This document shows, piece after piece, positions 31,268 through 40,961 of a stretch of DNA of 64,000 bases (positions are counted from its first letter, which is position 1; each line of letters starts with the position of its first letter). Source of the stretch: Buttiauxella noackiae ATCC 51607 (lineage in GTDB: Bacteria; Pseudomonadota; Gammaproteobacteria; Enterobacterales; Enterobacteriaceae); assembly GCF_001654865.1 (NCBI RefSeq), contig NZ_LXEO01000049.1, forward strand, positions 1 to 64,000, written 5' to 3'. The notes under the pieces are model-generated. The model saw only the letters and a program-made list of their open reading frames with translations. It did not search any database and was not told the DNA's origin. A program made the position numbers and the translations under genes.

Positions 31268-31423
31268 AAGTATTTAATTATTTTAATAATTATCATAAGC
31301 AACATTTATTTCATGCAATGGCGTGTCTGATTCCGGACTTAGTAATGCTATGAGTAAACCCTATAATTAAACACCTTTTTGAAAGGTTCGTTACATCCAA
31401 ATAATTAATGATAGGGAATATCA

Positions 31424-31594
31424 ATGAACAAGCTCGTAAAAGCTGCTTCCGCACTGGCTGTCCTTGCTCTGCTGTCAGGTTGCACAGGCCATATTGAAAA
31501 TAAAGATAAATCTTGTGGTTATGATTATTTACTGCACCCAGCAATTTCTATTTCTAAAATTATTGGTGGCTGCGGCCCAGCATCTCCACAATAA
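31424..31594 (+). CDS. yhfL: Small lipoprotein YhfL
   Basis: This 56-residue lipoprotein starts MNKLVKAASALAVLALLSGC, with a lipobox LLSGC and Cys20 as the predicted lipidated residue. The mature part (TGHIENKDKSCGYDYLLHPA...) matches E. coli YhfL closely and has two further cysteines (31 and 50). The function is unknown. It has its own terminator at 31613-31646. In E. coli the frl operon and other genes separate yhfL from trpS; here trpS follows immediately on the opposite strand. Confidence 0.9.
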   Translation: MNKLVKAASALAVLALLSGCTGHIENKDKSCGYDYLLHPAISISKIIGGCGPASPQ

Positions 31595-31612
31595 TTTTTC
31601 AGAAGCAAACTT

Positions 31613-31646
31613 AAAAAAACCGCTCAAATATAAGAGCGGTTTTTTA
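31613..31646 (+). terminator. Rho-independent terminator of yhfL
   Basis: AAAAAAACCGCTC pairs with GAGCGGTTTTTT across an 8-nt AT loop, about 20 bp after the yhfL stop. A-rich and T-rich flanks would also allow termination from the trpS side. Confidence 0.88.
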
Positions 31647-31701
31647 TTATTGGACAGCTGCGATATTCTCACTATTAAGAGAGTATGTGAGCCATAAATC
31701 A

Positions 31702-32706
31702 TTAAGGCTGAGCAACAAACCCAATCACTTCATAAACTTTCTTCAGTGTAACGCTGGCATGTGAACGCGCTTTTTCGGCACCTTCTTTCATCACTTTCTG
31801 CAGATAAGCTTCATCGTTACGGAAGGCGTGATAACGCTCCTGCAATTCAGTCAACATACCAGATACGGCTTCAGCAACTTCACCTTTCAGATGGCCATAC
31901 ATTTTGCCTTCGAACTGCTGCTCAAGTTCAGGGATTGGCTTACCACTAACAGCAGAAAGAATATCCAACATATTGGAAACACCTGCTTTATTCACCGGGT
32001 CGTAACGCACAACAGGTGGCTCATCAGAGTCAGTGACCGCACGTTTGATTTTCTTCACGACCGATTTCGGGTCTTCCAACAGGCCGATAACGTTATTACG
32101 GTTATCATCTGATTTAGACATTTTCTTGGTCGGCTCAAGCAGAGACATTACACGCGCGCCTGATTTAGGAATAAACGGCTCAGGCACTTTAAACACATCG
32201 CCATACAGCGCATTGAAACGTGCTGCAATATCACGGCTCAATTCCAGGTGTTGCTTCTGATCGTCACCGACCGGCACCAGATTGGTCTGGTACAGTAAAA
32301 TATCTGCAGCCATCAGTACCGGGTAGTCAAACAGACCAGCATTGATGTTCTCAGAATAACGAGAAGACTTGTCTTTAAACTGCGTCATACGGCTCAGCTC
32401 ACCAAAATAGGTGTAGCAGTTCAGAGCCCAGCCCAACTGTGCATGTTCTGGCACGTGAGACTGTACAAAGATGGTGCTTTTAGCAGGGTCGATACCACAA
32501 GCCAGGTACAGCGCTAACGTGTCGAGTGTCCGGCTACGCAATTGCGTTGCATCCTGACGCGCAGTAATCGCATGCAGGTCAACGATGCAGTAAATGCAGT
32601 GGTAATCATCTTGCATGTTGACCCACTGACGCAGCGCACCCATGTAGTTACCAATGGTCAATTCACCTGATGGCTGTGCGCCACTAAAGACGATGGGCTT
32701 ACTCAT
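31702..32706 (-). CDS. trpS: Tryptophanyl-tRNA synthetase
   Basis: TrpS is the class I aminoacyl-tRNA synthetase charging tRNA-Trp. Its 334 residues are the standard length. [12 protein letters not shown] at ~12-23 holds the HIGH-type motif (TIGN), and [10 protein letters not shown] near 194-203 is the KMSKS loop. It is the last gene of the aroK-aroB-damX-dam-rpe-gph-trpS cluster, 4 bp after gph. Confidence 0.97.
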   Translation of the reverse strand: MSKPIVFSGAQPSGELTIGNYMGALRQWVNMQDDYHCIYCIVDLHAITARQDATQLRSRTLDTLALYLACGIDPAKSTIFVQSHVPEHAQLGWALNCYTYFGELSRMTQFKDKSSRYSENINAGLFDYPVLMAADILLYQTNLVPVGDDQKQHLELSRDIAARFNALYGDVFKVPEPFIPKSGARVMSLLEPTKKMSKSDDNRNNVIGLLEDPKSVVKKIKRAVTDSDEPPVVRYDPVNKAGVSNMLDILSAVSGKPIPELEQQFEGKMYGHLKGEVAEAVSGMLTELQERYHAFRNDEAYLQKVMKEGAEKARSHASVTLKKVYEVIGFVAQP

Positions 32707-32710
32707 GTTC

Positions 32711-33412
32711 TTATTCCTGATGTTCTTTGTTAGAGAGCCCTAATGCGGGCAATAAATCGTTGAAATGGTCAAACACGTAATCGGGTTTGCTCAACTCGAT
32801 GGACTCACCATAGTTATAACCGTAAGTCAGGCCAATGGAACAGCAACCAGCCGCCTGAGCCGCGAGAATATCGTTGCGGGAGTCACCAACAAAAAGCAGT
32901 TCTTCCGCGCTAAGATTCAACTCTTCCATCACTTTATGCAGCGCTTCGGGATGTGGTTTTTTGTTTTCCACATCATCGCCACCAATAATGACTTTGAAGT
33001 ATTGCGCAATGCCCAATCTTTCCAGCATCGGTAATACAAACGGTGTCGGCTTGTTAGTTACCAGTCCCATCGGCAAGCCTTTTTCGGCCAACACAGCTAA
33101 CGTATTAGCGACCTCCGGGAACAGGAAGCTGCCCTCTTCTGCTGTTTGCGCATAGTAGGTGTCAAACAGTTTACGAGCGATGCTGCATCGGTCAGCTTCA
33201 GGCTCTTCACCTTTCAACGCCCAGGTCAATGCGCGCTTAACCAGCACATCAGCACCGTTGCCGATCCACTTTTCAACTTTGTCTTCACCCGCGGTCGGCA
33301 ACTCCAGCGCATAAAGCGCCTGATCCATTGCCTGCGTCAGCCCCAATGCGGTGTCGACCAGTGTACCGTCTAAATCAAAGGCGATACCGCGAATTTTACT
33401 TAACTTATCCAT
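32711..33412 (-). CDS. gph: Phosphoglycolate phosphatase
   Basis: Gph is a HAD-superfamily phosphatase that removes 2-phosphoglycolate, for example from repair of oxidatively damaged DNA ends. HAD motif I is [10 protein letters not shown] near residues 12-21, motif II is VTNKPT near 119-124, and motif III/IV includes KKPHPE and FVGDSRNDI. At 233 residues it is about 19 shorter than E. coli Gph because the cap region after ALTWA lacks an insert; otherwise it looks intact. It overlaps rpe by 8 bp, suggesting coupling. Confidence 0.95.
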   Translation of the reverse strand: MDKLSKIRGIAFDLDGTLVDTALGLTQAMDQALYALELPTAGEDKVEKWIGNGADVLVKRALTWALKGEEPEADRCSIARKLFDTYYAQTAEEGSFLFPEVANTLAVLAEKGLPMGLVTNKPTPFVLPMLERLGIAQYFKVIIGGDDVENKKPHPEALHKVMEELNLSAEELLFVGDSRNDILAAQAAGCCSIGLTYGYNYGESIELSKPDYVFDHFNDLLPALGLSNKEHQE

Positions 33413-34082
33413 GACTTACCTTTGCTAACTCACTACGCATACGATCAATAACGGCTTTATAATCTGGCTGATTGAAAATCGCCGAACCGGCAACAAACAT
33501 GTCAGCACCTGCCGCAGCAATTTCAGCAATATTGTCCACTTTCACTCCACCATCCACTTCCAGGCGAATGTCATAGCCAGAAGCATCAATGCGCTCACGT
33601 ACCTGGCGCAGTTTTTCCAGCGTATGTGGAATAAATGATTGGCCGCCAAAACCCGGGTTAACAGACATCAGCAAAATCACATCAAGTTTATCCATGACGT
33701 GATCCAGCCAACTCAACGATGTTGCTGGGTTAAGCACCAGGCCTGCTTTGCAGCCGTGCTCTTTGATCAGTTGCAGGGAACGGTCAACATGCTCTGACGC
33801 TTCGGGATGGAAGGTAATGATGTTGGCGCCGGCAGCGGCGAAATCCGGAATAATGCGGTCAACAGGTTTCACCATCAGATGCACATCAATAGGGGCAGTA
33901 ATACCGTAATCTCGCAGTGCTTTTAACACCATCGGACCAATGGTGAGGTTAGGAATGTAATGATTATCCATAACATCGAAATGGACGACATCCGCACCTG
34001 CAGCCAGCACCGCAGCCGTGTCTTCACCCAGACGGGCAAAATCGGCTGAGAGGATTGAGGGGGCAATCAAAAACTGTTTCAT
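33405..34082 (-). CDS. rpe: Ribulose-5-phosphate 3-epimerase
   Basis: Rpe interconverts ribulose 5-phosphate and xylulose 5-phosphate in the pentose phosphate pathway. The ATG at 34082 ([15 protein letters not shown]) gives 225 residues and has GGAG upstream; the frame to 34100 adds six non-homologous residues. This TIM-barrel enzyme has [14 protein letters not shown] (~32-45, metal-binding His and Asp), HLMV (~68), [10 protein letters not shown] (~141) and the phosphate loop GGVKVDN. It lies between dam and gph. Confidence 0.97.
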   Translation of the reverse strand: MKQFLIAPSILSADFARLGEDTAAVLAAGADVVHFDVMDNHYIPNLTIGPMVLKALRDYGITAPIDVHLMVKPVDRIIPDFAAAGANIITFHPEASEHVDRSLQLIKEHGCKAGLVLNPATSLSWLDHVMDKLDVILLMSVNPGFGGQSFIPHTLEKLRQVRERIDASGYDIRLEVDGGVKVDNIAEIAAAGADMFVAGSAIFNQPDYKAVIDRMRSELAKVSHG

Positions 34083-34127
34083 CCGCTTCTCCAATAGCAA
34101 ATCAAAAAAGACCGCGGACGAAACGTC

Positions 34128-34946
34128 TCAGGCACTGACTTTATACAGCGCCAGTAGTTCGTCCACCTTGTTACGTGTTCCACCATTCCGGCTAATGCTA
34201 CGACGCACCTGCACGACATGCAGTTTTGCCTGGTGGTACCACAACCGGGTGAGTTCCGTATCATGGTTAGAAATCAGCACCGGGATGCGATTTCCTTGCA
34301 AATTTTCGGCTAACTGCGCGAGATGTTGCTGCTGCACAGCGTTAAAGCTATCGGTGTGATACGCCGTAAAATTAGCCGTTGCAGACAAAGGTGCGTAGGG
34401 AGGGTCGCAATAAACAACAGATCCCGCACTGACATTTGCCATGCTGACATCGTATGACTGACACAAGAATATGGCGTTTTGTGCTCGTTCGGCAAAATGA
34501 TACAACTCTTCTTCAGGGAAGTAGGGTTTGATGTAACGGCCAAACGGGACATTGAATTCACCACGTAGGTTATAACGACAAAGGCCGTTGTAACAATGGC
34601 GGTTCAGATATAAAAACAGCAATGCACGACGAAACTCATCTTTGCATTGGTTAAATTCGGTACGATTGAGATAAAACGCCTGCTCATCGTTTTGCTCAGC
34701 AGTAAAGAGTTTACGGGACTCCTGAACGTACTCATCCGCGCGGGTTTTGACGATGTTATAGAGGTTAATCAGATCGCTATTAATATCTGCGAGGATATAA
34801 CGAGAATAATCAGTATTCAGAAAGACTGAGCCGGCACCAACAAACGGCTCAATCAGACAATCACCTTTCGGCAGATACTTTTTAATGTCTTCGAGCAGGG
34901 GGTATTTCCCCCCCGCCCATTTCAGAAAAGCGCGATTTTTTTTCAT
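34128..34946 (-). CDS. dam: DNA adenine methyltransferase Dam
   Basis: Dam is the orphan N6-adenine methyltransferase acting at GATC, needed for mismatch repair strand choice and replication timing. FLKWAGGKYPLLEDI (~7-21) and EPFVGAGSVFLN (~33-44) form the SAM-binding site, and Asp181-ProProTyr is the catalytic DPPY motif. The 272 residues compare with 278 in E. coli. It is embedded in the aroKB-damX-dam-rpe-gph-trpS cluster, not beside a restriction enzyme, consistent with a housekeeping role. Confidence 0.97.
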   Translation of the reverse strand: MKKNRAFLKWAGGKYPLLEDIKKYLPKGDCLIEPFVGAGSVFLNTDYSRYILADINSDLINLYNIVKTRADEYVQESRKLFTAEQNDEQAFYLNRTEFNQCKDEFRRALLFLYLNRHCYNGLCRYNLRGEFNVPFGRYIKPYFPEEELYHFAERAQNAIFLCQSYDVSMANVSAGSVVYCDPPYAPLSATANFTAYHTDSFNAVQQQHLAQLAENLQGNRIPVLISNHDTELTRLWYHQAKLHVVQVRRSISRNGGTRNKVDELLALYKVSA

Positions 34947-35010
34947 GCTGCCTAACTATTTACACCTTTTCCTGCTGTGGAAAGGTTCCAACAGCGGCTG
35001 CGCTTGTTCA

Positions 35011-36309
35011 TCACTTCAGATCAGACTGAACCTGATGGATAGGTTTTGCCCATGGGTTCTTGGCCTGCACATCGGCTGGCAATGTTGCAACGGCACGTTT
35101 TGCCTCATCTTTGTTGGCATAAATACCGCTAACCAACACATACCATGGCTGACCATTTCGCACAGTCTGGTAAACCATATAGTGCTGCAGGTTCTCTTTC
35201 TTCGCCCAGGCATTCAGGTTTGCCGAGTTAGAAGAAGAGCTGAGCTGCAAGGTGTAATGGCTTCCCGGAGCACCTTTGATTGCGCCTGCATCACCCGCGA
35301 CAGCGCCAGTGGCGGCCGCTGCAGGAGTTGCTTCTGCTGCTTTCGATACCGGGGCTGCTGCAGTTTGAGTCGGAGCAGCTTTAGGTGCCGCAGCACTGAC
35401 CGGTGCTTTAACTGGTGCCGCTGCTGTTGGCGCAGGAGCAGTAACAGGCTCACTACGTTTTGCCGTTGCTACCGGTTTTGGTTCCGCTTTCACGGCTGGT
35501 TGTTTTACAGGTTGAGCTTTGTGCTGCGACTCAATCACGACAGTTTTACGTTCCTGACGTGGAGCGGCTTGTTTCTCTGGCTCTGATTTTGCTACTGCAC
35601 GTGGAGCTGTAGTTGCTCCTGCAACTGCTGCGACAGTAGCCGGAGCTGTTGGCAATGTTGAGCTATTAACTGCATTGTCAATCTGGCCGGACTGTTGAGT
35701 CAGTGCATTATTCAGGTCACCCGGAACTTCAACACGCTGTTGGCCCTGTGGCACAGGTTGAGTTTGTGCATCAGACGGCGTTGAAGAAATTGCAGGAAGA
35801 GTCACTTCTTGCGGGTTACCTGCGGTTTCGGTCTGATTAGCAGCAGACGTGTCACCAGGTTGCGGTTGCGCGCCATTAGCCTGGTCAGCCGCAGAACCGG
35901 ACAAGTCGATATTCTTTTCAGCGCTCGGATTCTTATTCGCTGTTTCAGTATCAGTAGAAGGGGCTTTGAGGGCCGAACCAATCCCGATGATTAACAGCAA
36001 CAGTACAAGAATACCAATGCCCATCATCAGGTGCTGGCGGGAAACCGGCACTTTCTGTTTAGCGGATTTTTTACGGGTACGAGCCGGGCGACGTTCTTCT
36101 GCGTCAACTTGCAGGTCATCGTCGTTTTCATACTCTTCTTCATCACGAGCACGACGGGTACGCGCGGGACGAGGCTCATCAGAGTCTAATTCAACATCAT
36201 CGACATTGATCTGCGGATCATTATCGCGCTCATCAGATTTACGGTTACGGCCTGAACGGCGATCGCTGGGATCGGGTTTCAGTTCGTCTTCCGGTTTAAA
36301 TTCATCCAT
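35011..36309 (-). CDS. damX: Cell division protein DamX (SPOR domain)
   Basis: DamX is a bitopic inner-membrane protein that localises to the division septum by binding denuded glycan strands. The N-terminal ~100 residues are charged and cytoplasmic. A single membrane segment ([20 protein letters not shown]) lies at ~100-120. A long periplasmic Ala/Pro/Thr/Lys-rich linker runs to ~340, and a C-terminal SPOR domain follows ([18 protein letters not shown] to the end). The product has 432 residues, against 428 in E. coli. The low-complexity linker causes spurious frames. It lies between aroB and dam. Confidence 0.96.
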   Translation of the reverse strand: MDEFKPEDELKPDPSDRRSGRNRKSDERDNDPQINVDDVELDSDEPRPARTRRARDEEEYENDDDLQVDAEERRPARTRKKSAKQKVPVSRQHLMMGIGILVLLLLIIGIGSALKAPSTDTETANKNPSAEKNIDLSGSAADQANGAQPQPGDTSAANQTETAGNPQEVTLPAISSTPSDAQTQPVPQGQQRVEVPGDLNNALTQQSGQIDNAVNSSTLPTAPATVAAVAGATTAPRAVAKSEPEKQAAPRQERKTVVIESQHKAQPVKQPAVKAEPKPVATAKRSEPVTAPAPTAAAPVKAPVSAAAPKAAPTQTAAAPVSKAAEATPAAAATGAVAGDAGAIKGAPGSHYTLQLSSSSNSANLNAWAKKENLQHYMVYQTVRNGQPWYVLVSGIYANKDEAKRAVATLPADVQAKNPWAKPIHQVQSDLK

Positions 36310-36406
36310 TTAACACCCCACTCAAAGGCTTGTGCCAGCGATTCAAAGTCAGCACAACGCCCGAAGTTAAAAATCGCCTGACATCAGCGACCGAAATTTC
36401 TAATAA

Positions 36407-37495
36407 TTAAGCCTGCTGACAATCAGCAATGGCGGACAAAACGATATCGTGTGGCACTCCGCCACGCATTTCACTCTTCCCGATTGCCAGCGGCAGCACT
36501 AAGCGCAGCTCACCGGCCAAAACTTTTTTGTCACGCATCATGTGGGGCATATACGCGGCAGCAGACATTTCTTTCGGCCCAGTAACTGGCAGCCCGGCAC
36601 GTTGCAGCAATTTAATAATGCGCTGCACATCTGCCTCACTGAAGTTCCCTAAACGCTGAGCTGTTCGTGCCGCCATAACCATACCTGCGGAAACAGCTTC
36701 ACCGTGTAGCCAATTGCCATAGCCCATTTCTGCTTCTATAGCGTGACCAAAGGTGTGGCCCAAATTCAGTAAAGCACGTAAGCCGCTTTCGCGCTCGTCA
36801 GCGGCAACAACTTCTGCTTTCAGCTCACAACAACGACGAATACACCAGGCCATTGCTTTGCCATCCAGCGCAAGCAATGCATCCAGATTTTCTTCAAGCC
36901 AGTTAAAGAAATCGCCGTCGAGAATAATTCCATACTTAATGACCTCTGCCAGACCAGATGCCAACTCCCGGGCAGGTAAAGTATTCAGACAGTCGAGATC
37001 CACCACTACCGAAGCAGGTTGGTAGAACGCGCCAATCATATTTTTACCAAGAGGGTGGTTAACGGCTGTTTTACCGCCGACAGAAGAGTCCACTTGCGAA
37101 AGCAAAGTGGTTGGAACTTGAATAAAGCGTACGCCGCGTTGATAACTCGCTGCGGCAAAGCCAGTCAGGTCACCTACGACACCACCGCCCAAAGCAATGA
37201 GTGTCGTATCACGACCATGTGGCTTTTCAAGTAACGCAGTAAAGACAGTGTCTAATACAGCGAGACTCTTAAATTGTTCGCCATCCGGAAGGATGACGGA
37301 ATCGACTTTAACGCCCGCTTGCTCCAGCACGCCACGCACCTTATCCAGGTAGAGCGGCGCCAGGGTTTCATTGGTCACCAGCATCGTTTGGTCGCCAGCC
37401 TTCAGCGGCCCAAAAGATGCCGAGTCACTAAATAACCCAGCAGCAATGGTGATAGGGTAACTACGTTCCCCGAGAGTGACTGTTAACCTCTCCAT
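36407..37495 (-). CDS. aroB: 3-dehydroquinate synthase
   Basis: AroB is an NAD+-dependent enzyme that cyclises DAHP to 3-dehydroquinate, the second step of the shikimate pathway. Its 362 residues have the usual length. [19 protein letters not shown] near 106-124 and the metal-binding segments LREL-like [15 protein letters not shown] (~245-259) and GEAV (~271) are present. It follows aroK by about 60 bp on the same strand. Confidence 0.97.
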   Translation of the reverse strand: MERLTVTLGERSYPITIAAGLFSDSASFGPLKAGDQTMLVTNETLAPLYLDKVRGVLEQAGVKVDSVILPDGEQFKSLAVLDTVFTALLEKPHGRDTTLIALGGGVVGDLTGFAAASYQRGVRFIQVPTTLLSQVDSSVGGKTAVNHPLGKNMIGAFYQPASVVVDLDCLNTLPARELASGLAEVIKYGIILDGDFFNWLEENLDALLALDGKAMAWCIRRCCELKAEVVAADERESGLRALLNLGHTFGHAIEAEMGYGNWLHGEAVSAGMVMAARTAQRLGNFSEADVQRIIKLLQRAGLPVTGPKEMSAAAYMPHMMRDKKVLAGELRLVLPLAIGKSEMRGGVPHDIVLSAIADCQQA

Positions 37496-37555
37496 AACGC
37501 GAAGTCCACCTTGATGTTGCTTAGCCCGCAGGCGTTTTTTTCGATTAAGCCAGAA

Positions 37556-38077
37556 TCAGTTGCTTTCCAACATATTAATAATCTGGTTAGCAACCACTTT
37601 GGCACTTTGGTCGTCAGTGCGAATCGTCACATCAGCAATCTCTTCATAAAGAGGATTGCGTTCCTGAGCTAAGGCTTCAAGAACTTCACGCGGTGGAGTC
37701 TCAACTTGCAGTAGTGGGCGTTTTTTATCACGCTGCGTACGGGCGAGCTGTTTTTCAATTGTGGTTTCAAGATACACCACAACTCCACGGGCGGAGAGAC
37801 GGTTACGGGTCTCACGAGATTTTACAGAACCGCCGCCAGTTGCCAGCACAATGCCCTGTTTTTCAGTGAGTTCGTTGATGATTTTTTCTTCGCGATCGCG
37901 GAAGCCGTCTTCGCCTTCAACGTCGAATACCCAGCCCACATCAGCTCCGGTACGTTTCTCAATCTCTTGATCAGAATCGAAAAATTCCATATTGAGTTGC
38001 TGAGCTAACTGACGCCCAATAGTGCTTTTGCCGGCACCCATAGGCCCAACCAGAAAGATATTGCGTTTCTCTGCCAT
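37556..38077 (-). CDS. aroK: Shikimate kinase I
   Basis: AroK phosphorylates shikimate at the 3-hydroxyl using ATP. The 173 residues have Walker [10 protein letters not shown] at 11-19. The shikimate-binding Asp is in FDSDQEIE near 34, GGGSV lies near 79-83, and the LID region contains KRPLL. It is the first gene of the aroKB-damX-dam-rpe-gph-trpS cluster; a TATAAT-type promoter may lie in the 319-bp region upstream. Confidence 0.97.
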   Translation of the reverse strand: MAEKRNIFLVGPMGAGKSTIGRQLAQQLNMEFFDSDQEIEKRTGADVGWVFDVEGEDGFRDREEKIINELTEKQGIVLATGGGSVKSRETRNRLSARGVVVYLETTIEKQLARTQRDKKRPLLQVETPPREVLEALAQERNPLYEEIADVTIRTDDQSAKVVANQIINMLESN

Positions 38078-38396
38078 TTTTTCGGTACTACTAAGACAAT
38101 TCGTTGATGATAAACCCGCCCTGTTACAACCAGGTGCAGCGGGACATGAACTGAAACCTCATAAGCGATAGTGCGAGAGTCAGACTGAAAATTATCTCAA
38201 TACTCAAGGTGGTTTGGCAACCGATTATATTCCCCGGCCTTCTTATGAAGAAGAAAATGCATAAATCGGGGTTATCTGTCACAAGACTTGAGCAACCAGC
38301 CTCTCGAAACGGTACACCTTGTAAGCTAATTCCTCTCTGGCGTCAAACACCTGGGCAACGTTTCAAAGAAAAACTGCACGATGAGGGAAGAAAAAG
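38078..38396. promoter_or_regulatory. aroK upstream region
   Basis: This 319-bp gene-free region lies between hofQ and aroK on the minus strand. A perfect TATAAT (plus-strand ATTATA at 38224-38229) with a poor -35 17 bp further upstream is the best promoter candidate. A TTCTT...AAGAA inverted repeat sits next to it. Short frames here have no recognisable homology. Confidence 0.4.
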
Positions 38397-39644
38397 CTAC
38401 GAAACAGGGATAAGTCGAGGGGTAATAAATACAACTAATTCACGGCGTTGATGATTTTTTGCATCATGGCGAAACAGGCTGCCCACAATGGGTATTGAGC
38501 CAAGCAAAGGGACGCTGTCGCTACTGTCAGTGTTGTGTTGCTGGAAGATCCCACCAAGGGCAAGGGTCTCACCATTTTTCACCGCAACGACAGTTTCAAT
38601 TTCTTGCTTGTCAATCGCCAGGACTTCGCCATCAGATTGCTGAATACTACGACCTGGCATATTTTGGCTAATGCGCAATTTTAAGCGGATATTGCCATCA
38701 GACTGAATAGTCGGCGTCACTTCCATCCCCAGAACAGCCTCTTTAAACTCAATTGCCGTTGCCCCGCTCTCGCCACTGGATACCTGATAAGGGATCTCCG
38801 TACCTTGCTTGATGCTGGCAGGCTGTTGATGTGCCGCCATCAGGCGCGGGCTGGCAATGATTTCAAGCTGTTGCTGTTGTTCCAGAGCAGATAATTCAAG
38901 TTCCAGTAATCGCCCGTCAATTCGAGCAATATTAAAACCGACCTTTGTTGTAGCGTTATTGACGGAAAGATCGGCTGAAAAACCAGTGGTCTGATGGAGC
39001 TTATTTTCCCCAGATTGCTCCGCGGTAGACCATTTCACACCAAGCTCACGTAACTTATCCTGGTTGATAGTGACAATATGGGCTGAAATTTCCACTTGTC
39101 CAATTGGCAAATCCATTTCTTTCACCCAGTCAGCAATCTGTTTGAGCACTGTCTTGTTATCACGCACAATCAGCCGGTTAGTGCGTTTATCAGCCGTGAT
39201 ATTACCCTGAGCACTCAACAACTTATTTCCACCAGATTTTAGTGATGTCGATAACTCTTCAACATCGGCATGATGAGGAGTGAAGATCTGGTAGAACATA
39301 GGTTGATCGAGAGACCTTTGCTTTCGTTGCTCCATCGCTTGCGCTTGTTGCTCACGCAAGCGAGCCTTCGGAAAAATCTGTATTACATTACCTTCCTGTT
39401 GCTGGCTAAGTTCCGCGCTATTCAATACCAATTGAAATGCTTGCTTCCACGGCACATCAATCAAGTTAAGCGACAGTACTCCATCCACACCTGGAGCAAC
39501 CATAAGGTTAACGTTTTGGTTTTCAGCTAATGCCTGCAAAACCTGGGTTACCGGCGCGTTGTCGAGAACCAGAGAAATTCCTTTACCTGCCTGGCAGGAG
39601 AGAGGCAGAGTCAACACCAGAAGAAATACCCGCATCCATGGCAT
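38397..39644 (-). CDS. hofQ: Secretin-like DNA uptake porin HofQ
   Basis: HofQ is an outer-membrane secretin (PilQ/ComE family) thought to let DNA cross the outer membrane for use as a nutrient. Residues 1-~19 form a signal peptide (MPWMRVFLLVLTLPLSCQA). STN/N0- and N1-type domains follow (~30-190). The secretin core is ~230-410, with EIPYQVSSGESGATAIEFKE and ETLALGGIFQ, ending VVFITPRLI. AAGGA precedes the ATG at 39644, so the 62-bp overlap with hofP appears genuine. It is the last gene of hofMNOPQ. Confidence 0.92.
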   Translation of the reverse strand: MPWMRVFLLVLTLPLSCQAGKGISLVLDNAPVTQVLQALAENQNVNLMVAPGVDGVLSLNLIDVPWKQAFQLVLNSAELSQQQEGNVIQIFPKARLREQQAQAMEQRKQRSLDQPMFYQIFTPHHADVEELSTSLKSGGNKLLSAQGNITADKRTNRLIVRDNKTVLKQIADWVKEMDLPIGQVEISAHIVTINQDKLRELGVKWSTAEQSGENKLHQTTGFSADLSVNNATTKVGFNIARIDGRLLELELSALEQQQQLEIIASPRLMAAHQQPASIKQGTEIPYQVSSGESGATAIEFKEAVLGMEVTPTIQSDGNIRLKLRISQNMPGRSIQQSDGEVLAIDKQEIETVVAVKNGETLALGGIFQQHNTDSSDSVPLLGSIPIVGSLFRHDAKNHQRRELVVFITPRLIPVS

Positions 39645-39969
39645 ATATTTTTCCTTTTATTTCCCAACGATAAGAAGAGGGTTTGCAGGCGGGATTAAGC
39701 CTCGCCACCACATACCCCATCCCGACATTTTCAATACGTACATCGGGAAAGAGCTCTTGATCTACTTTGATTCGCTGCCCGATACCTTGTGGGCTGAGCA
39801 TCAGCGCCGTACTCGCAGTGGGCGAACTGAGAACTCCCTGTAATACCCAGGCCGCCAGTTGCTCGGTCAGTTTTTCACAAGGAGAAATATGCGGCTGAAA
39901 GGGGTTCGAAGGCATAGCACTCACGGTTGAAATAACCATGAACCCTACCCAAAAAATGCTACGACTCAT
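39583..39969 (-). CDS. hofP: HofP family protein (PilP-like)
   Basis: This 128-residue protein occupies the hofP position. An N-terminal hydrophobic segment (IFWVGFMVISTVSAM) resembles a signal or anchor, followed by NPFQPHISPCEKL and a short beta-rich region. Sequence conservation with E. coli HofP is weak; the assignment rests on position and on the DPFxP-like start and Cys pair. PilP homologues link the inner-membrane pilus platform to the secretin. It overlaps both hofO (11 bp) and hofQ (62 bp). Confidence 0.75.
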   Translation of the reverse strand: MSRSIFWVGFMVISTVSAMPSNPFQPHISPCEKLTEQLAAWVLQGVLSSPTASTALMLSPQGIGQRIKVDQELFPDVRIENVGMGYVVARLNPACKPSSYRWEIKGKIYAMDAGISSGVDSASLLPGR

Positions 39970-40426
39970 CGGAAAATTCCATTGTCAGCATTAGTTTGAG
40001 TAACTCCCCTTGTGCAGTAATGGTGAAAGAGTGCCCCGCTACCACTCGATATTCTGCAAGTCTGGTAAATAAACCCGGTAGTTCCTCCCATGGCACAAGA
40101 ATTTCCAGTGTTCCTTCCTTATTTTCAGGCTGCCACTTCAGCAACTTCCCCCTTGATTTCCCAACGAACTCCGTCACGGAGAATGCCCGTAAATTAGATG
40201 GATGCACGTGCAGTTCAGAGGGTGAAACTTGAAGGACTTTGCGTTGCAATTCAGTAATGCGTCGAGCTGGGTGCTTGCTGTCTGCTTCTAACTGAGAAAA
40301 ATGAGAATGATGTGGCCGTATCAAACTTATCCAGGCAATAACCGTGACTACACCTGTTACGGCGACAATCATCACCACACGTCTCCAGCCCGGGCCACTC
40401 AGCCAGCATTCAATTAACCAGGGCAT
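39959..40426 (-). CDS. hofO: HofO family protein (PilO-like)
   Basis: This 155-residue protein has one N-terminal membrane segment (~17-36, VVMIVAVTGVVTVIAWISLI). A short coiled region and a ferredoxin-like periplasmic domain follow, as in PilO alignment-complex proteins. It overlaps hofN by 17 bp and hofP by 11 bp. The family assignment comes from topology and the conserved hofMNOPQ order; direct sequence similarity is modest. Confidence 0.8.
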   Translation of the reverse strand: MPWLIECWLSGPGWRRVVMIVAVTGVVTVIAWISLIRPHHSHFSQLEADSKHPARRITELQRKVLQVSPSELHVHPSNLRAFSVTEFVGKSRGKLLKWQPENKEGTLEILVPWEELPGLFTRLAEYRVVAGHSFTITAQGELLKLMLTMEFSDES

Positions 40427-40961
40427 TTGCCACCTCAGATATCGTTAAGGTGAAAACAAAACCAAACCCGCCCTGTGCTTCGTACTGAACCGCACCTGTC
40501 CGCACGGCAGAAATACCTTCAAGATGGGTGAGCTCTTTTTCAAGCACCTGCAAATCGTCAAGAAGGCCGCTGTGTCCCTTTACAATAAACTGCCTTTTTT
40601 GCAGCGTTAAGGAAGACAACCAGGCTCCATCGGGCATAAAACCAGCGATACGAATCAAGCGTTTTTCCCATATCTGGATAGCTTTTTGCTGCGCTTCACG
40701 AGTCTGCTGCAAGCGCAGCATTTCTTTGTTCTGCTTCTGTTGAACTAATCGCCGTTGATAGAGATGCTCTAATGCAGATTGCATGCTTGTCAGGTAGTCA
40801 TTTCGTGCCTGCTGCTGGCGAATTTCCCATGCGGAAAACTGCCGTACAGTCATGACCAGTAACGGCACAAACACCAAAACCAGGCAGAATAAAAAACTCC
40901 AACGGCGCATACGTTGCTGGCGCTGTATCTGGCGCCACGGTAGTAAATTAATCAGGCGCAT
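40410..40961 (-). CDS. hofN: HofN family protein (PilN-like)
   Basis: This 183-residue protein begins MRLINLLPWRQIQRQQRMRR, and the INLLPWR motif is the signature of PilN/fimbrial assembly proteins that bind PilM. A membrane segment follows (~22-42), then a coiled coil (~45-90) and a periplasmic alpha/beta domain. It starts where hofM stops (one-base overlap) and overlaps hofO by 17 bp. Confidence 0.88.
   Translation of the reverse strand: MRLINLLPWRQIQRQQRMRRWSFLFCLVLVFVPLLVMTVRQFSAWEIRQQQARNDYLTSMQSALEHLYQRRLVQQKQNKEMLRLQQTREAQQKAIQIWEKRLIRIAGFMPDGAWLSSLTLQKRQFIVKGHSGLLDDLQVLEKELTHLEGISAVRTGAVQYEAQGGFGFVFTLTISEVANALVN

Noticed and set aside
35214-36313. Frames antisense to or overlapping damX
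   Set aside because: They reflect the low-complexity Ala/Pro/Lys linker of DamX.
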